The notes under the pieces: generated by a model
Told to the model about the DNA's origin: nothing
The model's database searches: none
What the model saw: the letters and a program-made list of their open reading frames with translations, nothing else
Translations under genes and position numbers: made by a program
Shown: positions 53,821 to 62,810 of the stretch, piece by piece
Numbering within the stretch: position 1 is the stretch's first letter
Layout of the letters: each line of letters opens with the position of its first letter
DNA from: Cytobacillus citreus
Lineage (GTDB): Bacteria > Bacillota > Bacilli > Bacillales > Cytobacillaceae
Length of the DNA stretch: 64,000 nt
Assembly: GCF_018343665.1 (NCBI RefSeq)
Contig: NZ_JAGYPM010000001.1
Location: forward strand, 1,232,607 to 1,296,606
Direction of reading: 5' to 3'

Positions 53821-54114
53821 AAGTCATAAGAACCTCCATATTTTTACCTTATTTTCCCCATGCCGATGTTTTTTATACTAAGGCATTTGGCTTTGTAAAG
53901 TAATTATTTCTTCTTTTTGTTAACCTTTTGGTACTCCTTTATAACTGTCATGAAATTAAATTTAAATTTTGGGTTGTTTGGTAATTCCAATTCTTTGAAT
54001 AATTATCTGATCATTAGTAAGGTCGAAAACATAGGCATCCTATTCGTTAAAACAAAACAAAGTCCTCCCCCTAAAACTCAAGATGGATACCATATGGCAG
54101 AAGTAACGGGGCGT

Positions 54115-54350
54115 TGTGACCGTCAAGTAAAATGACACAGTTTCTGCTCATTCAAGTGACACACTTTACTGGAAATTAGATTAAATCCAATGTCATTTGA
54201 CATGGAGCCTCTACGAACATGATTCTCTTATAAAACGAAGCCACACAAGGAATATGCCTTATCGACTAAGGCTATCATGTACATCTCTCCATGTAAAAAG
54301 CACGTCTCTAACTTGAAAAAGTGTCCCAATTTTTCAAGCAAAAAGTGTTT
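54115..54350 (+). mobile_element. IS21-like miniature element, copy B
   Basis: Begins TGTGACCGTCAAGTAAAAT like copy A (7714-7928) and shares CATTTGACATGGAGCCTCTA and CTCTCCATGTAAAA. Right boundary is uncertain because of repeated AAAGTG motifs. The frame at 53917-54132 upstream ends artificially in it (CDRQVK), so it may have interrupted an unknown gene (GDGYHMAEVTG-like tail). 54360-54530 contains no supported gene. Confidence 0.45.
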
Positions 54351-54535
54351 ATCCCTTTCGAACTGTAACAGGAGTCAAAACAAACATTCGAAAAAATGAA
54401 AAATACTCTTATTGAACAAATAAAACAATCGAAAGTCACACAGGAAATGAACCAAAAAGTATAAAAAGATGAGATTAAAAAGGTATAAATTAATAATGTT
54501 TTACTTCTTAGTTAAAATATTTCCTTTTAATTAAA

Positions 54536-54561
54536 AAATGAGTTGCTCAAGCAACTCATTT
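54536..54561. terminator. Terminator after the secreted barrel-like gene
   Basis: AAATGAGTTGCT-CA-AGCAACTCATTT, perfect 12-bp arms, about 30 bp after the stop of the minus-strand gene at 54594. Confidence 0.7.
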
Positions 54562-54593
54562 AGCGTCAAATTGTTAAACCAGGATGTACATTT

Positions 54594-55034
54594 TTAATAA
54601 TAAGCAGTATAGCTGATTCTTATATCATTATTAGTACCAAATTTATTTGCCCAATATCTATTTGTCGAGTTGTCTTCTCCATAATAAATATCAATCCAAT
54701 AATCAGTTTTACCTGGCCCTCCACCAGTATCAGTAACTGTAAAAGCGGATTTCGTCTTCGTACCATCTACATAAGGTAAAAGGACTGAAGACTTAAGGTT
54801 AATAGTAGTTCCAAAAGGAATATAAGGGATATTTGATCCGTCTTTATGCACTGCAACTGTATTGAATTGTGAATTTTTGTAACCTGTAGTACATCCATGT
54901 CCACAAGTTGAACCTACATAAGCAGTAACGTCTTGACTTGAATGAGTATGTTTGCTTGCAGCTGATGCTTCTGAATAGAAATTAAATCCAATCAAAGTTA
55001 AAGCTGCTACAATAGAAATTACAAACTTTTTCAT
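54594..55034 (-). CDS. Secreted 3D-domain-like protein B1
   Basis: 146 aa; signal peptide KKFVISIVAALTLIGFNFYS with cleavage after ASA. The mature part has VTAYVGSTCGHGCTTG, IPFGTTINL and FTVTDTGGGPGKTDYWIDIY, the spaced Asp pattern of 3D (MltA/barwin-like double-psi barrel) domains found in cell-wall-active proteins. Two close Cys (CGHGC) are unusual. Start set at 55034 after GGGAGG. It follows the membrane-anchored gene A1 by 16 bp. A wall-cleaving or wall-binding role is inference. Confidence 0.65.
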   Translation of the reverse strand: MKKFVISIVAALTLIGFNFYSEASAASKHTHSSQDVTAYVGSTCGHGCTTGYKNSQFNTVAVHKDGSNIPYIPFGTTINLKSSVLLPYVDGTKTKSAFTVTDTGGGPGKTDYWIDIYYGEDNSTNRYWANKFGTNNDIRISYTAYY

Positions 55035-55050
55035 TTTTAATAGCCTCCCT

Positions 55051-55673
55051 TTATTTAAGTAATTTGCCATTATTGGCATTAAAAGAAATTGCAGCCATTT
55101 TTTTATAATCACTATTCCAACCAATTACAACCATTTGAGTGATATTTGTTTCTGGGTCTTTGTATAGATTAAAATTATAGCCTTTAGCCCATTCTTTTCC
55201 AGGTTGAACTCCGCCTTTTTTCACCGCTTTTTTAAGTAATTGAGGCGAGTCGTAGTTTATATCTGACAATTTTATAAATTGTTCTTTTGGAATTGGGGAA
55301 TTAACTTTATTGGTTAAATCCGTTGTTTTATCAATTTCCCCTTCATGGATAGTGACTAAAAAATGCAAATTAGTATCCGGCACCGCAAATTGCACATTCC
55401 AATATTTTCTTTTCCCATTGCTCCCTATTGACTTACCTGGCTTATCCAAGTCTATATTTATTACATCTAATAATTGAGCATTTTTATTCCATTTTAAAGC
55501 AGAGGGATATGCAAGATTAACTGCTTCTAGGACTGTTATTTCAGTTTTTGGTTTTTCGACTTTAGAAGCTACGGTTTGGGGAGTACGATTATCCTCAAAT
55601 AGTAGAACACTAACTAGTAATAACGGAATTAATAAGAATATAACAATAATTAAATTTTTTCTTTTTTTTTCAT
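55051..55673 (-). CDS. Membrane-anchored protein A1 with A9 frameshift site
   Basis: An ATG at 55673 with AAAGAGG upstream starts MKKK but stops after seven codons. If the A9 run after the ATG were A10, the frame would continue through a helix (NLIIVIFLLIPLLLVSVLLF), TVLEAVNLAYPSALKWNKNA and on to the stop at 55051, about 207 aa. The outside domain (VNIDLD-like, NVQFAVPDTNLHFLVTIHEG, YNFNLYKDPETN) looks like a PepSY-type fold. A paralogue, A2, lies at 57199-57849. Slippage, a real mutation or a sequence error are all possible. Confidence 0.55.
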
Positions 55674-55922
55674 GTAAGCACCTCTTTATTTATTATTAAA
55701 GATTAGATAAAAATATCATTTGCATTTTTTCCCTTTCTGTATATTAATCAGCACTCCTTTCCCTTTCATTTACTTTCATAAGAATATAATTCTATTATTT
55801 TTAATTAAAACCCTTCAATGTTTTTTGTATAATTTTGTCTATTTTTGAAATTATTACTAATATATTCTTTATTAATTCAAAGTGGCTTTTAGCGTTACAG
55901 ACTGTCATGTTAATACATACCA

Positions 55923-56028
55923 TTACCAAAAACCAGTGTTTTTGTAATGATCCCCCATGACCCTGATGTTCTTTGATTATATTAAGATTAGAAGTTACCA
56001 AAAATAATTACCAAAAGTATTACCAAAT
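55923..56028 (+). promoter_or_regulatory. Repeated TTACCAAA motifs upstream of the resolvase
   Basis: TTACCAAA(A/T) occurs at 55923, 55995, 56008 and 56020. The last three are 12-13 bp apart, roughly one helical turn, and end about 60 bp before the resolvase start. They could be resolvase-binding (res) sites or operator repeats. Confidence 0.4.
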
Positions 56029-56089
56029 ACCTTTACAATAATTACCCCTCTAGTAAAATAAAAATATACAAGTTTATTGGAGGTTACAA

Positions 56090-56659
56090 ATGATAATCGG
56101 TTATGCTCGGGTATCTACTATTGACCAAAACTTAGATCGGCAAATTGGTATGCTTAATGAATATGGTTGTGAAAAAATAGTTAAGGAGAAATTTACAGGT
56201 ACGGTTAAAGATCGAAAAGGTCTTCATCAACTTTTTGATGTCATTCGGAAAGGCGATACGGTTGCAGTGGAGAGCATCTCCCGTTTAGGACGTAAAACAT
56301 TGGATATCCTCAACATTATTCAACAGTTAGAAGAGATGGGGGTGCAATTCATTTCTTTAAAAGAAAATATGGATACAAGAACCTCTACGGGCAAAGCCAT
56401 GTTCCAAATGATGTGTGTCATTGCTGAATTAGAAAGAAACCTTATTGCTGAGAGAGTAAAGGAAGGACTTGAAGCAAGTAAAAGACGTGGGAAAACATTA
56501 GGTAGACCCAAGTTGGATAAAGAAAAACTTGCTGTTGCGCTAAGGATGTATGATAGTGAAGAATATTCTATAAAGGAGATAGTCTCAGCAACTGGAATAT
56601 CTCAAGGTTCCTTATATAGAGCAGTCAACGGAAGAAAGCTCGAAGAAATAAAAAAATAG
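56090..56659 (+). CDS. tnpR: Serine resolvase/invertase
   Basis: 189-aa small serine recombinase. Catalytic Ser in IIGYARVSTIDQNLDRQIG (S9), the conserved ESISRLGRKTLDIL and MMCVIAELERNLIAERVKEG helix, and a C-terminal helix-turn-helix (YSIKEIVSATGISQGSLYRA). Resolves Tn3-type cointegrates at a res site. GGAGG lies 7 bases before the ATG. It sits away from tnpA, between the two A/B gene pairs, so it may have come with a second transposon or have been displaced. Confidence 0.88.
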   Translation: MIIGYARVSTIDQNLDRQIGMLNEYGCEKIVKEKFTGTVKDRKGLHQLFDVIRKGDTVAVESISRLGRKTLDILNIIQQLEEMGVQFISLKENMDTRTSTGKAMFQMMCVIAELERNLIAERVKEGLEASKRRGKTLGRPKLDKEKLAVALRMYDSEEYSIKEIVSATGISQGSLYRAVNGRKLEEIKK

Positions 56660-56689
56660 GGCGCGTTTTATTTATTATTTCTTCAAATT

Positions 56690-56726
56690 TACTTTGCGGT
56701 CTACAGCAGGAACCCTGTCACTAGGC
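56690..56726 (-). repeat. Inverted copy of the tnpA-upstream repeat
   Basis: On the minus strand TAGTGACAGGGT ... TAGACCGCAAAGTA, as at 50236-50278. It lies just after the resolvase gene and before the end of B2. Confidence 0.5.
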
Positions 56727-56738
56727 CTTCTAAGTGTT

Positions 56739-57125
56739 TTAACGAGTAGTATAGTTAACAGTTTTCTTACCAAAATATATGTCAAAGAAGTTTTGAGTTA
56801 CATCTCGTGTGCAGTTTTCATCGCCCATGTCATAAACAGAAAATGTGTTTCTTAACCGAGCATCTGGGAAGGACAAACTTGTAGAGGTTGTTATTATTGT
56901 ACCCTTCGCAAACTTCGTTCCTGAAGTAGGCTTACCACATATCAAAGGACGAACGGCAGCAGTAGTATAGTATACAGGAGTTGTCTCATGATAAGTTAAG
57001 CTCTCAGAATATGCAGTGTAAGCGGTAACATTTTCGTCGGTGTAAGACGCTGCGGATGCTTCTCCCTCAAAATTTAATGAGATTAACATTGTTGACAAAA
57101 TAATTCCTAAAATAAACCTTTTCAA
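56739..57125 (-). CDS. Secreted barrel-like protein B2
   Basis: 128 aa paralogous in layout to B1: signal peptide RFILGIILSTMLISLNFEG with ASA cleavage, then NVTAYTAYSES, FAKGTIITTSTSL and FSVYDMGDENCTRD ... FFDIYFGK. The Asp-rich 3D-like motif is only partly kept, and the C-terminus (KTVNYTTR) is shorter than B1, close to the inverted repeat at 56690, so it may be clipped. Two Cys are present. It follows A2 by 73 bp. Confidence 0.6.
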   Translation of the reverse strand: MKRFILGIILSTMLISLNFEGEASAASYTDENVTAYTAYSESLTYHETTPVYYTTAAVRPLICGKPTSGTKFAKGTIITTSTSLSFPDARLRNTFSVYDMGDENCTRDVTQNFFDIYFGKKTVNYTTR

Positions 57126-57198
57126 TTATATTACCTCCTCCATTTGATAAAATTAAATAGGTATATTGTTAAGGTATAAAAAATCACCTCCTTTAAGG

Positions 57199-57849
57199 TC
57201 ACTTTTTTGCTTCGGTTCTACCCATGTACTCTCCTGTTTTTGGATGATAATATATCTCTACTGCTTTACCATCTACTTGACCATCCACGGCGAAAAAAAT
57301 ATTTTTTTCATCTCTTAAAATTCTAAAATGATAACCATGTGAAAATGGATGATCTCTGGGAGATGGTTGAAGATTAAAGTATTTTATTGCTGCCTTTACA
57401 ATTTGAGGACTATCTATTTTAATGTTTTTATCTTTTATAGTAAGTTCATCAGACTTATCGATTATTTCGTAACTTTTTAGTTTCCCTTTTTCTATTACGA
57501 ATACAATTTGTCGGTTGATATAAGGTAAAGCAAATACCCCTTGCCAGTTTGCTTTTTTTCCATCCTGTCCACTTACTTTACCGTCATCTACACTGTTTAA
57601 AAACATAAGTTCTGCAGTTTTGTCTAATTCTTTTGCTTTTTTAAAACCGAATTGATAAGCTTCTAGAAATGTAATTTCTCTATCAGGCAATGAATTAAAA
57701 GATTTTACATAATAGACTTGATTTTTTATTTCTTTTTCTAAATTATTGGAGGTCTGGCTACTTTGTAAGAAATTAGATTTTAAAAGCAAACCACCACTAG
57801 ATACTAAAATAAGTAAAATAACATAGATTAACAAGGTTCTCTTTTTCAA
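57199..57849 (-). CDS. Membrane-anchored protein A2
   Basis: 216 aa. N-terminal anchor (KKRTLLIYVILLILVSSGGL), then an extracytoplasmic domain with ITFLEAYQFGFKKAKELDKT, NWQGVFALPYINRQIVFVIE and VEIYYHPKTGEYMGRTEAKK. Domain order and the final beta hairpin resemble A1, and both look like PepSY-type inhibitory or propeptide folds. It precedes B2 as A1 precedes B1. Function not established; possible chaperone or inhibitor of its secreted partner. Confidence 0.65.
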   Translation of the reverse strand: MKKRTLLIYVILLILVSSGGLLLKSNFLQSSQTSNNLEKEIKNQVYYVKSFNSLPDREITFLEAYQFGFKKAKELDKTAELMFLNSVDDGKVSGQDGKKANWQGVFALPYINRQIVFVIEKGKLKSYEIIDKSDELTIKDKNIKIDSPQIVKAAIKYFNLQPSPRDHPFSHGYHFRILRDEKNIFFAVDGQVDGKAVEIYYHPKTGEYMGRTEAKK

Positions 57850-58079
57850 ATTACCACGACCTTTAAAGTTTTAAGAACTTCTACTCAATATCACATTAGT
57901 CGACTGTTGTTACAACTTTATAATTAATCCTCTAGTAGTAAAAATTTAATAATTTAGATAATTATTTCCATTCTAGTTCATATTGATAGTTTAATATATT
58001 CGCATATTTAATTAAACAGAAAACTTTCGACTTATTTTTGTGAAATACAGTGAATTATAGTATTTCTTGTAGTTTAAAG

Positions 58080-58096
58080 GGCAAATTTAATTTGCC
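58080..58096. promoter_or_regulatory. 17-bp palindrome in the A2-ABC gap
   Basis: GGCAAATTTAATTTGCC, perfect 7-bp arms around TTA. The 398-bp gap 57850-58247 is AT-rich and otherwise shows no gene. The palindrome lies about 230 bp upstream of A2 and may be an operator or a weak terminator. Confidence 0.35.
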
Positions 58097-58247
58097 AGTA
58101 TAAAATTCAGATAAATAAAATACTTCTTCTTGTCTAAGAACTTTGTTCAATTACTCATGAGTTTCCGTACATAACGATGTGTGACAACATTCATTTAAGT
58201 TAGGAACATTCGCACTAAAAATCAGGTCCGAAATCCCTTATGTTAAA

Positions 58248-58886
58248 TTATTTAACCTTTTCAAGCTTAAACTTATTAATTCTATAAACTTCATTGCAGA
58301 GAAGATCAATGTCCTCTTGATTGTGACTTGTAAGTAAAATTGTTCTACCTTCATCTTTAAATCTTTGAATCAACTGGCGTGTATTTTCAACACTATCAGC
58401 ATCAAGAGCATTAAATGGCTCATCCAAAATAAGCGTTTGCTGGTCTTCCATTATGGCCTGAGCTATGGCAAGTTTTTGCTTCATGCCAAGGGAATAGTTT
58501 TTTACTTTTTGTTTTGCTTGAGGCTGCAAGCCGACTAATTCCATGGTTTGTTTTATTTTTTCATCTCCTATGTTGCCCTTAATCATTGCTAATGATTTTA
58601 AATTGTCAAACCCTGATTGATTCGCTATATAACCTGGACGGTCAATAATAATCCCAAAGTTATCTGGAAAACGTTTGTTTTTCCAAAGCGCTTCACCATT
58701 CACAACAACCTTTCCTGCATCTGGAAACACGAATCCACACATTAATTTAAATAATACGGACTTTCCTGATCCATTTGGACCTGTAATTCCGTAGATCTTG
58801 CCTTTTTCTACATCAAAATTTAAATTTTCAAAAATTGTTTGCCCTTTATAGGATTTGTTTACATTTGATATGTGTATTAATGCCAC
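58248..58886 (-). CDS. ABC transporter ATPase, cluster 2
   Basis: 212-aa ATPase with Walker A GITGPNGSGKSVLF, signature YSLGMKQKLA, Walker B TLILDEPFNALD and H-loop LLTSHNQED. Near-identical in architecture to the ATPase at 43252-43899; long stretches such as KNYSLGMKQKLAIAQAIMED are the same. Last gene of an operon headed by an ECF sigma factor, so its expression is probably stress-induced. Export or detoxification role inferred. Confidence 0.86.
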   Translation of the reverse strand: MALIHISNVNKSYKGQTIFENLNFDVEKGKIYGITGPNGSGKSVLFKLMCGFVFPDAGKVVVNGEALWKNKRFPDNFGIIIDRPGYIANQSGFDNLKSLAMIKGNIGDEKIKQTMELVGLQPQAKQKVKNYSLGMKQKLAIAQAIMEDQQTLILDEPFNALDADSVENTRQLIQRFKDEGRTILLTSHNQEDIDLLCNEVYRINKFKLEKVK

Positions 58887-58901
58887 TTATTTTCTCCCCT
58901 T

Positions 58902-60404
58902 TTATAGAGTAATATCTTTTCGATTTAACAGAAAACTTAAGATTCTAAATTCCAGTAAAATATAGAATAATAGTATGATGCTTATTGTATATGGCGTGAA
59001 GTGACCTGTTAGATACCCTAAGCTATTCAACCCAACAGGAACAACTTTGATTAAACTTAGACCGGGAAACATAAAAATAGATAATACCCCTATGACAACT
59101 AAGCTATAAAAAGGATCGGTAGTAAGCCAAGAAATCATAAATACAAGAAGCACATAAAATGAAATTTGAAGATAACCATTTACAAAAAAGTGATAGTACA
59201 GCTCAAAGGTTGAAAAGGAACTTTCAAAAGTTGTTGAAAAACCTAGTGTTCCACCTGCTAATCCACCAATAACGATGCTAACCAATGCGAGTATAGTTAA
59301 GTAGATTAATGTAGAAAATGCTACTTTTCGATACCATTGCCAAAACCATCGATTTACTGATTGATATCGAATGATCATATAATGACTTATTTGCGACAGA
59401 ACCTTTTGTAGATGCAATTGAACTACATATACAAAACCGAAATATAGAATAAAGTAAGATAAAAAGTTAAAGAAGTTAAACCCTTCAATAGACCCTCCAT
59501 AGAAGGTGTAAAAAAACATGTCACCAATTGTTTGTATACCGTTTACGGAAGTGCCTTTCCACAATATCGCACTAATTAAAAAGAGAAAGATAAGTAGAGT
59601 TCCCTTGTCTTTGAAAAAACCCCATACATGTTGGAAGTTATAATCGACTTGACTAATTATCAGTGTACTTAATAGTAGTACCGTCCCTACAACAATAAAA
59701 GCCACAAGGCTATTACCGGTATTATAGATACCAATAGGCAATGAAAAGTAATTTAATGGGTATAAAAAAGCAAGAGAATCAGGGAGATATTTACCTGAAC
59801 AGATTACCCATAAACCTATTAAAATCATTGTAGAAATCGTTATAACCCTACTTTTTGTCACAACATAGATTATTGCTAACAACAAATGAGTAGCAACCAT
59901 CGAAAGTGTAAATAAAAATATGTGTGATAGAAGTGCTATAACTGGGTTATTAAAGTGCTTTTCCAATATTTGCGATCCAAAACTGGAATCATTTATCTGA
60001 CTAAATTCACTCCATTCTAAGGAAAACGGCATACCGATTAATAAAATCACGATGACAGCAATCCATAAGAACATTAATTTCCCATACATGATGATGAAAT
60101 TTTTCAGGGTATAAAAAATCCAACTTTTATAGGAACCAAAGCGAATCAATTTGTTATAATCAGAGTCCTTTAATAAGAAGGAGACAGAGTGCCAAATCAT
60201 CCATGGAAATAAAAAATATGTGATGAGATATCTTTCGCTAAGTGATGTTATGATAAGATCCCAACCATTGTATGTGGCGTCATGCTTTGTTGAAAACATT
60301 GCAAGTCTATTTATATGATTAACAACATATAGGTACATAATTACGCCTAAACCTATCCACTTCATAAAAGATAAGCTCCAAAGATTTTCTTTTAAATTAT
60401 TCAT
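58902..60404 (-). CDS. Large ABC-type membrane protein, cluster 2
   Basis: 500 aa and about 12 helices. Shares with the cluster 1 protein the segments GSYKSWIFYTLKNF, SQILEKHFNNP, IRYQSVNRWFWQWYRKV and SLVVIGVLSIFMFPGLS. Overlaps the upstream permease gene by 8 bp, exactly as in cluster 1. No family name can be given. Probably forms the transmembrane part of a BcrB-like or lantibiotic-type exporter with the ATPase. Confidence 0.76.
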   Translation of the reverse strand: MNNLKENLWSLSFMKWIGLGVIMYLYVVNHINRLAMFSTKHDATYNGWDLIITSLSERYLITYFLFPWMIWHSVSFLLKDSDYNKLIRFGSYKSWIFYTLKNFIIMYGKLMFLWIAVIVILLIGMPFSLEWSEFSQINDSSFGSQILEKHFNNPVIALLSHIFLFTLSMVATHLLLAIIYVVTKSRVITISTMILIGLWVICSGKYLPDSLAFLYPLNYFSLPIGIYNTGNSLVAFIVVGTVLLLSTLIISQVDYNFQHVWGFFKDKGTLLIFLFLISAILWKGTSVNGIQTIGDMFFYTFYGGSIEGFNFFNFLSYFILYFGFVYVVQLHLQKVLSQISHYMIIRYQSVNRWFWQWYRKVAFSTLIYLTILALVSIVIGGLAGGTLGFSTTFESSFSTFELYYHFFVNGYLQISFYVLLVFMISWLTTDPFYSLVVIGVLSIFMFPGLSLIKVVPVGLNSLGYLTGHFTPYTISIILLFYILLEFRILSFLLNRKDITL

Positions 60405-61176
60405 ATCGGAAATACAACTTCTTCCTTACGTTTAAAATCAGAGCCGTAGTGATAAGGCATAAAGCCGAAAATGGAATAAAAACTGTCCATAACGGTTGCT
60501 GGCCAATGCCAAACGGGAACACTGAATCCATCGGTGAAAATTTATCAAGATGGAATATTTGAAGAACAAATACAATCACCATATAACCAGCAAATGGGAT
60601 AGATAATGCTACAAATGAATTGTTTAACAACTGTAAGAGCAAGAAAGCAATTGTTGCATATAACATTCCATTCAATCCAACCCATGCTGAATAAATCAGC
60701 CCATATGTGATCGTTCCATAAGGTAAGAGCTGTTCAAAAGTTGTTGCAACCTTGGGGCTAGAATCAGGTGGATAAAGTTCAATGATCCCTAGACTTGGCT
60801 CAATATAAATAATAAATAGGAAAGGTATGAACACCATTAAGAACGCTGCGCTAAAAGAATAAAGTGCATTTACTATTGCCTTACTGCCTATATAATCTTT
60901 CAATGAAATTCGAATTCTTGCATAGGGAATGAAATTATTTTTCTGTTCACCAATAAAACGGACTGCATAAATTAACACCATCAAAAGTGGCAAAAGAATC
61001 GGTAAAAAGCCATTATTGACACGTAAAAATATTTCTAATTGCCTATAATAGACATAGTTATTCATAACAAGTAAAAACTGTATTGTCGGAAATGCCAAGA
61101 TCAATGCCGACCAAATGATTAGCTGTCTTCCTGTTACTGCACTTTTAAATTCTGCTTTAATTTGCTGTCCAAGCAT
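60397..61176 (-). CDS. ABC-2-like membrane protein, cluster 2
   Basis: 259 aa, same length as in cluster 1, starting MLGQQIKAEFKSAVTGRQLI. About six helices; conserved YARIRISLKDYIGSKAIVNA and LIYSAWVGLNGMLYATIAF. It lies 38 bp after the anti-sigma gene and begins the transporter part of the operon. Confidence 0.8.
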   Translation of the reverse strand: MLGQQIKAEFKSAVTGRQLIIWSALILAFPTIQFLLVMNNYVYYRQLEIFLRVNNGFLPILLPLLMVLIYAVRFIGEQKNNFIPYARIRISLKDYIGSKAIVNALYSFSAAFLMVFIPFLFIIYIEPSLGIIELYPPDSSPKVATTFEQLLPYGTITYGLIYSAWVGLNGMLYATIAFLLLQLLNNSFVALSIPFAGYMVIVFVLQIFHLDKFSPMDSVFPFGIGQQPLWTVFIPFSALCLITTALILNVRKKLYFRYE

Positions 61177-61214
61177 TTTATTCTTCCTTTCTTCCTCAGC
61201 ATAAAAGATACGTA

Positions 61215-62150
61215 TTAATGTAATTCTTTAGCCATCGCACCTAAAACAATTGCTTTTGCAAAGGTTTGGCCATTTAATTTAGTTAAATTTTCTGTTTTTC
61301 CGGTCACAACAACCCCAATGATCTGAACATCATCTTCTGTAGGTTCCTTTTTTCCATCCCTTAAAACATCGTAAATTCTTTTATACTCTCGCTTATACCT
61401 GCCTTCTTCTTTAAATCCCTTTTCAATTGAGCCGAGAAAGTCTCTTTTTAGATCAACATCGTTACTGTTATGAGCAATACCGTAAACTTCTAAAGAAGAG
61501 TCCGGAGTATCAAGTTTTTCTGGATTCTCATATGTGTCCACCCAGTACCATACAGGGTTCACCCCATTGGGCAGCATCTTTTGAATCTGCTCTATTGAAT
61601 ATGGCTTATCAAATGAAACAGCCATCTCTGCAACTTCGTTTGGATATCTCCCTATTATTTTTGCATCGTTTTGGTAGTCACTGTATTTTTTTCCGGGATG
61701 ATAAAACTGCATATCTCGCTGCGTTGAATTGATATGGTAGAAAACCCCAGTGTCTTCTTCAGGAACTTTTATAACGTTAAACTTGTCCTTCCGAGAAAAA
61801 TTATTTAAAAAGTTATATTCATAATTTTCTTTTCCTAATGGAACGGGTACGCCTTCAATCACTTTATAGGCTGTATATTCTGCTTCTCCACCGAATAAAC
61901 CATAACGAATCATGGTTTCAACTAGTTGAGTATTGGGACGGGTAATTTTATTAATATCTTCAATCTCCATATTCATGTTTATATAACTTCGATTCGACAG
62001 ATGGCTAACCCCAAGGAACATCGTTGGGACAAGTATCAGTGTCACAACAGCTGAAATAATAATTTGTTTAAATACAGATTTTCTCTTTGCTTTATTTAAC
62101 ATTTTGTTGACTTGATCATCAGCCAGCATTGGCGTTTTATCTTGTTTCAT
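61215..62150 (-). CDS. Membrane anti-sigma factor (Sigma_reg_N/C type)
   Basis: 311 aa. Cytoplasmic N-terminus (LADDQVNKMLNKAKRKSVFK) followed by one helix (IIISAVVTLILVPTMFLGVS) and a large outside region with SYINMNMEIEDINKITRPNT and GVVVTGKTENLTKLNGQTFA. This fits YhdL-like regulators that hold SigM-type ECF factors. Start overlaps the sigma gene stop (ATGA). It should release the sigma factor on an envelope signal, perhaps a peptide handled by the ABC proteins. Signal unknown. Confidence 0.8.
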   Translation of the reverse strand: MKQDKTPMLADDQVNKMLNKAKRKSVFKQIIISAVVTLILVPTMFLGVSHLSNRSYINMNMEIEDINKITRPNTQLVETMIRYGLFGGEAEYTAYKVIEGVPVPLGKENYEYNFLNNFSRKDKFNVIKVPEEDTGVFYHINSTQRDMQFYHPGKKYSDYQNDAKIIGRYPNEVAEMAVSFDKPYSIEQIQKMLPNGVNPVWYWVDTYENPEKLDTPDSSLEVYGIAHNSNDVDLKRDFLGSIEKGFKEEGRYKREYKRIYDVLRDGKKEPTEDDVQIIGVVVTGKTENLTKLNGQTFAKAIVLGAMAKELH

Positions 62151-62638
62151 TGTTCTGACCTCCTGTACACTTTTTCAAATTGTTTTCTCGCCCGATACAA
62201 CCATGTCTTTACCGTTTCTTCTTTCATATCAAGCGTGTCTGATATTTCCTTGTAGGAATAATGAAACTCGTATTTTAATAGTAAAATATGCTTGTATTCT
62301 GGTCTAAGTTGATCGAGTAGAGCGTTAAATTCATTTTTTTGCTCAGATGTTAATATGATTTCTTCTGGTCCTTCTTCATCAATTAAATGCTCTGGCTCGA
62401 TTGGGATATGTATGGTCCTTTTCTTTTTTCGATACATATCATAAAATCGGTTCATTGCTACTTTAAATAACCATGCATTCAATTTATCGTTTGGGATTTC
62501 TCCTAGATATGACAAGGTTTTAATCATCGTGTCTTGAATAATATCTTGTGCATCTGCCTCGCCGACACCCATTTTAAGCAAATATCGGAAGAGCATATTC
62601 ATTTTATTTTTAAAAAAATCATCTAATTCATATGCCAT
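62147..62638 (-). CDS. ECF-type RNA polymerase sigma factor
   Basis: 163-aa sigma-70 factor lacking region 1 and most of region 3. Region 2 reads GEADAQDIIQDTMIKTLSYL and LNAWLFKVAMNRFYDMYRKK; region 4 reads LRPEYKHILLLKYEFHYSYKEISDTLDMKEETVKTWLYRARKQFE. SigM/SigV/SigY-like by pattern. It heads an operon with its anti-sigma factor and three ABC genes. GGAGGAAA precedes the ATG. ECF promoters usually carry an AAC -35 core; I could not fix one upstream. Confidence 0.87.
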   Translation of the reverse strand: MAYELDDFFKNKMNMLFRYLLKMGVGEADAQDIIQDTMIKTLSYLGEIPNDKLNAWLFKVAMNRFYDMYRKKKRTIHIPIEPEHLIDEEGPEEIILTSEQKNEFNALLDQLRPEYKHILLLKYEFHYSYKEISDTLDMKEETVKTWLYRARKQFEKVYRRSEQ

Positions 62639-62712
62639 TTTTTCCTCCTTTCATAAAGTAAACGAATCTTCATCTCTCTTTGTATACACTTTTTTTAAAT
62701 AAAATAAAAATA

Positions 62713-62740
62713 ACCCACATCAAAACATATAGTGTGGGCT
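62713..62740 (-). terminator. Terminator upstream of the ECF operon
   Basis: Minus-strand GCCCACA and TGTGGGT arms followed by TATTTTTATTTTATTT. It lies between the transposon right end and the sigma gene and insulates the operon from outside transcription. Confidence 0.65.
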
Positions 62741-62810
62741 ACAAAGCAATTCTTTATATAGTTATAAAAGCGTAAGAAAAATCGGCTTTTTTCATGTCGA
62801 AATTTGCTTA

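Noticed and set aside
53917..54135. 72-codon plus-strand gene before the IS21-like element
   Set aside because: Its last codons come from the inserted element and no ribosome site or family was seen; mentioned only as a possibly interrupted gene.
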